Under the pieces are notes generated by a model. It saw nothing but the letters and a program-made list of their open reading frames with translations. It did no database searches and was not told where the DNA came from. Below are positions 42,001 to 48,000 of a stretch of DNA of 64,000 nucleotides, in pieces. Each line of letters starts with the position of its first letter. Positions within the stretch are counted from its first letter, which is position 1. The DNA is from Patiria pectinifera (lineage: Eukaryota > Echinodermata > Asteroidea > Valvatida > Asterinidae), in assembly GCA_029964075.1 (NCBI GenBank), contig CM057149.1, forward strand, positions 8,008,465 to 8,072,464. Reading direction: 5' to 3'. The position numbers and the translations under genes are program-made.

Positions 42001-45000
42001 CGTCCCCGAGGGTTGCTGGAGCCAGCAGACCGGGGGGACGAGGCGAAGAAATTCCCGTGAAACCACGGGAAATCGACGCCGGGTTGCTAGGTGACGCCGA
42101 CGGTCCGGAGACCGGAGGCGTGATCGAGCGACTATTGGTCCCTTTTTGGGTCTTACCCTTGGGAACGCCGGTGGCCTTTGATGCGGCCTTTTTAACCGCG
42201 GAACCCTTACGGCTGGTCGCCTGGGGGGCCGTGGTTACACGGGGAGTTTTATCCCCGGTATCCTCACGGTGTTCCATACCGTAGGACGTATGTCTGATGC
42301 CGGTCAAAAACGCGTAACACGGGATGACCGTTACAGACTACGGCGATGTCCCTGCGTGGGGACTCACTGCTATCTCGTCTTTTTCGTACTACTGAGATGT
42401 ATGCAGTTGAGAACGGCCGAGGGGAAGGGAACGACCGCTGGTCGTTGTACCCCACGGAATTTCTCTTTACACGCCCGGCGAGGCGGCCGAGGGAAGTGAA
42501 CGGCCAGCGGCCGATATACCCACGAATATCTCGCCGCTATCTCGTTTGTCACCGCACTACCGAGATAGCTTAGGACGGCGAGGGGAAGGGAACGACCCTT
42601 GTCGATATACCCGAGGAAACGTACTCTTCTAGCCTGCTAGCTCCCCGGGCTAGCTGAAGCAGTAGGGGGGGAAGGGAACGGCCTCTGTCGATATACCCCC
42701 ACTGTACTCGTCTCCCTACGCCCTAGCCCACCGCGAGCTTAAAGACCCCTCAAAACTGAACAGGGAACGGCCGAAACCGCTATATTCTTCGAAACGTTTC
42801 GCTAGTCCCCTGAACGGCCGAAAGTCTGACTTCCGGAACAGGGGCCCCACGTGTGGGGCGACTAGCAGACCTTGTGGAGAATAACCGCACTTCTCTCCGG
42901 GGATATACGACGCACTGTCTCCCCTAAAGGTCTTTACGTATTTCTATGGAGTCATAAACTAAATGCACTTTTTTTTTTTTTTTCACAAAGAAATATTATT
43001 ATTAGATAACTGTACAACAGAAATAATAATAATAACTCAGGAAAGCCGACTCGGCTAAAATGGGATTGCACTTGATCCCAAAGGGAGAACCCACGATGCC
43101 TACCCGGCACTGGGCTAGTCCCGCGGTGCCGACCTGGCCCGCCGCACGTGGCGTCAGACAAAGGCTGAAAAACCTGCTACGTTACGTGCAAGAAAAACGA
43201 AAGCAAAATGACTCCAAAATCACTCCAAATGAGAACTACTTAACTCAAACCAAACTCTACAGATTCTACACAACTCACTTGGTTGATAAATTCTATAAAA
43301 CAGAAACTCTTAAAGCGAAAATCGTACAAAAACTCGTCAAAAGGCGAGAGCAAAAATATTTGCTTCTGCACGATGCCGTCGCTAAGAAAAAAGAGGAAGT
43401 ATAATGGCGGATTCATGACGTAGCATAATGGGTAGGCCCCGAGAGGGCGCTCGGTGGTTGATTAAATCTTTTAGCGTTTGAGCCTGTCGGCTGAATAAAT
43501 ATGCATATGTAGTAGCTATTTGGGTAAGTGAATGAAGTAGACTAATAAAACAATTTAGGAGGGGGGGGAGGAGGAATGTTCAACTTTCTGTGGAACCTGA
43601 CCCCTCCCCACTTTTTTTGCCAGTAATTCTGAGTCTGTGCTTGATTGCCATGGGATCTAGCGCAATGAATGAGTTGTATAAGAACTTCCGACAGCTCCAA
43701 GCCATGCCCCTTGCAACATTCATTCATGTATCTTAAACGAAAGACCATGCTCCAAATGTGACATTAAATGCTAGAATCACTGCAATTTGATTCCTGTCGG
43801 CAAGAGCAGGGGAAATCAAATAGGGATATACGGAGATTGGAAATGTCAGCGTGATGTTGGACTGCCAGATGCAAAGGAAAACAGAATTACGGAAACATTC
43901 AGAGTGCACTGGAAGCTGACTCCCAGTGGATTTTTGTAGAGTTGTTAGCAGCTCTATATACTTTTTTCTTGGGGGGGGGGGCAAATTTTTTGTGTGGAAT
44001 CCACATCTTAAAGAGAGAGAGAGAGAGAAAGAGACAGAGAGAGAAAGTCTTCTGTTTTAAAGCTTTTTCTTCTAAAATGTCTCAATTTTAATCAAGGCAA
44101 GGCAGGGTCGATCAATGGGGGGGATAGTTGTCAAAAGGGAGGTTTAGCAGGCCGGGGGAGGGGGGGGGAGGAGGTGTTAACCCCTTATCCCCTAGATCCA
44201 CCACTGCAAAGTACACCCAAAAAAGGTTTTGCTGTTAATAACTAACAAAGATTCAAGGGTGTGAGTGACCACTGATAACAATAGCTGAAAACAGCTGGAA
44301 AAGGTGTAAAAAAGATGAACTTTGGAAATCTCCCATACTTTTCTACACAGCAAGTGAGGGAAACAGCTGAAAAAAAATCTGAAATCCAACACCAAAAAAA
44401 GCTTAAATCAGCTTTAAAGCTGAGATTTCACACCCCTGAAATATATTCTAAAGAATATTCTTAAAGTTTATGCAAATTCAAACTTCTTTCAATGTACTGA
44501 ACCAAAGAAAAAAACTGAAAAATAATTTACATCGATATTGGAAGAGCTGACCAATATACACACTTAGTAATTTTTTTTTTTTTTGTCAAAGAGGATTCCC
44601 AATTTTTCTGAATTCCTTTTTTTTTTCAAAACATACCCCCCAAAAAAGTAACCTCCCCCAAAAATGGAATTGTGTGCACCCTTCTGAATGATTGTGATGG
44701 ATCATGATGATTCACATGACAACATCCTAAATGCAGTCCGTTTTCCTAAATTTAGGGGAGAAACATGTTGCGGAGGTGGATTGATACGACACCAATGAAA
44801 GTCAAGGACAAACATTGGCACAAGGGAACCATCGTGTCTCAATGATTCACGACAAGATCTGTCTTGAAGGAAGGAGGATTAGTATTAAACTGGCTGGGAA
44901 TTGAAGATTAAATTCGGAAACAGGAAAGACCGTGAAACTTATACATAGATGATGTCATCCAATAACAAGGGGCCAAGTCCAAAGAGCTACTGCGTGTAAG

Positions 45001-48000
45001 CACAGAAATGTACTAAGCATGGAAAATATTTGCTTAACCAAAACAGGTAACAGGCCTAAATGTCACCTGATGTACATATCGTCACCGACACCACGAACTG
45101 AGACTCGCGCACAAGTGGTTGTCAGTTCGTGAAAACCGCGTAATCGACCATTTCTTGTGTCTGTGTGGATTTGTATATGGGAGTTTGTTTCTGCATTCTA
45201 GGGGGCGTTGAACAATAGAGGACAATAGGGTCCCTAATTCCTGAGAGGTCCCCTATTTGGATTCGTGTACAGAACATATGTGAGGTCTTCCTAAAAAGTT
45301 AGTAGTACAAACAAAAGAGGGACAATAGGGGGTCCCTGGTTGCAGGCAAAAACACACTTGTACGTGTTCATCTTTTCAAACCGTGGACGAAAAATACCAG
45401 AGAACAAAAGAGAACAATAACGTTCACGATTCCCAGCTTACGTCCGCGATTGGGGTCGTGTACAAAACCTATGGGAGTCTTCCTAAAAAGTTTAATAGTA
45501 GTACAAACAAAAGAGGGACAATCGGGGACCCCCCGATTGCAGGCAAAAACACACTTGGGTGTGTGCGTGTATGCACATTTGTATTTCTGTAGGCCCTTGC
45601 ATTTTTCGTAGGCCCTCAAATTTTTCGTAGGCCCTATAGGCACAGTGCCTATATCTGGCCCTGGATAATCTGGCCCTGGATGGCGCCTGAAGCTATCGCG
45701 AAGATGTTTTGTATTTGTGCAGTTTCAGGATAAAATTCGTTGTGCATTCTTTGAGCCAAATGAGCATGAACCAGGACATTCACATGGTTTGTCATCATCT
45801 TGTCCCTCCCACTGGGGCTCTCGAAAGCGGTCACATGACCACCATCTGCTGTTCACGCAAGGAGTCTATATCCTAAACAGGGCGAAAAAATCACATACAG
45901 TTCGTGTAAATGTTTGTCAACTTACACATGCCCCACTTCATGGGCCATGGTGAATGCAGCACTTAGTCCGTTATCTTGCACTATGGAACAGCTACGGAAT
46001 GGATCGCACATTGTACCCAGCTCAGCCAAACCTGCAAAAAAAGTCAATCAAAATAGAACACTCTCAGACAAAATAGGACATGGAGGGAGGTTGATTTAAG
46101 CCCAAAAAAAGGCTCCGGTTTCTGGTATGGAGCTTGCCCCAAAAGTGGTGCGGCGACGCGGCTTTTTAAAAAAATTAAAAAAAAAAAAATTCCTTCAAAT
46201 GTCGGCTGATGACTGCAAATGGTGCCCAACTAAATTTAGTCCAAAATGTATTGGAGCCCAGAGAGGCCACATACATGTAAAGCTTACACTCGATCGTAAC
46301 CCCATCTAAAAACACGTTAAAATTGTGCAGCAGCAGGATTCCAGTCAAACCAGTGAGTTTGACGGTTTTGAGTCATCATCTTACATTGAATTTTTTTTTT
46401 TTAAATTTTGCCGACGCGCATGGCTACGGCAACACGTGCGCATACCGGAGACTTTTTTGGGGGCCTTAGGGATTTAGTTCCCCAGAAGTTGTCTTTTGTT
46501 TGAGTGATAATGGTACTACCCAGGTGTATGACTATATAATACAAGCAACAGAGTTGTTGTTTTGCTTCACCATATTTCTGTTCAGCATCGTCAAGTTCAA
46601 GAGAAAGTCCTCCACATTGAGATGGCATATTCCAAGTTTTGTTCAGTTTGGGATGGGGGCCATTGTGGGCACCAATATCATAATGTGGTGTCAGTTTCAA
46701 CCCATGTGGTTGTAGATTTGTGTTCTTGACTACTGGGGGAGGGGCAATAACACTGTGCTGGGGGGGGGGGGGTACGGTACCATGTTTAATGGGGGGGGGG
46801 GGTTGAATGTCTTCTCATTCCCTACAGAACTAGAGACTAATCTCCAAACAAGTGTTAATGCCAAGTGTTCAATTTACAATGGTTTGTAGGAATTGACCCC
46901 TGAATCATTTGAATACAAAAACTCTCTCAGTCACAAGTGAGATCAAAATCAGATAGCGAACTATGCCTCTTGGATACTGTTTCTATCCAGATTTGTTCCT
47001 CAAAGATCAGATAATGAATCTTTTGTTTAAAATGCCATGCCCCATTACCACCTCCGACTCTACTGAATTGCTGGGTTTGACTTCTAGGTGGTTGACCCCG
47101 CTAATCTTTTACCACACAGAAGTATCCAGCCTCTAACCTCTAAAAATTATCAGCAAGAAATCCATACATCACACTCAGGTCCCCAACCACAAATTTTTTC
47201 AAACCACTCCAGCCAAAATCCAGGTCACAATAACCATGAAAACAATACATCTCCATACATAGAGGTCCTAGCTTTGAGCAAAGACAGATCTTGTTCCCCG
47301 GTTGAAACAAGACAGATCCAGTTGAGGCCAGTTTTGACAGGTTCAGGACCACAGATTTCACTGTGGCCCAACAGCAGCCTGCCTTGTTTGATCACAGCTT
47401 GAGTGTGTTGTGGGGTAAATTTTAGCCAAACATTGTGACCAACATTTTTGTTCAGGAGGAAACTCCCGAGGGCTCAGTATACACCCCCACTGGGACAGCA
47501 AGAGCCATTTTAAATTTTATTAACACTCTTTTTTGATCCCAAATCAACCTTGAGCCTAATTAAAATTGAGGTGGGCTGGCTTGTGTATGTTCATATGACC
47601 CTGGGAAGGAGTAAGGGCCCATTACACATTTCCAATGTGTATTACAAGTGTAAACTGGACTTGAGACAAACAGGTTTTTTTGAGAACCAAACTGGGTTGA
47701 GAAATGGACTTATCCCTTTGCAGGCCAAGTTAAGGTTCATATGCCAGACCACCCTAATATGAAGGTCACTGCGTCAAATGGTAATAAGGGATACAGGCCA
47801 CAATGTCCGGATTTCAGGATGAAGAAAAGGGTACTTATATCGTTTAAGAGAGCAGGTAAAAGTGAATCAAAAAAATTGGCATTTTGGGGGGATAAGAGAC
47901 CTAATAGGCCAAGAAAAAGAATGAAACTATTACTTGTCCTCGCCAAAACAAAATAAAAATAATGTTCTCATCCTTTTTAACCAACCGCCGCCTTCTCCCC

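Larger units (their letters stand above)
36714..43543 (-). mobile_element. DIRS-type tyrosine-recombinase retrotransposon, full-length structure
   Basis: This 6.83 kb element lies in the 15.3 kb ADAMTS intron, coding on the same strand as the gene. Identical inverted terminal repeats of 145 bp sit at 36752-36896 and 43385-43529. Outside them are unequal tips of 38 bp (left, starting with a C run) and 14 bp (right, ending GTAGACT). An internal complementary region (36956-37053) copies both tips joined. In coding order come gag (about 42307-40176), reverse transcriptase/RNase H (about 40090-38125) and tyrosine recombinase (37187-38560). No integrase or protease is seen, and I see no target-site duplication, both as expected for DIRS. 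Gag carries one frameshift and RT several lesions, so it is not autonomous now. Confidence 0.93.
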
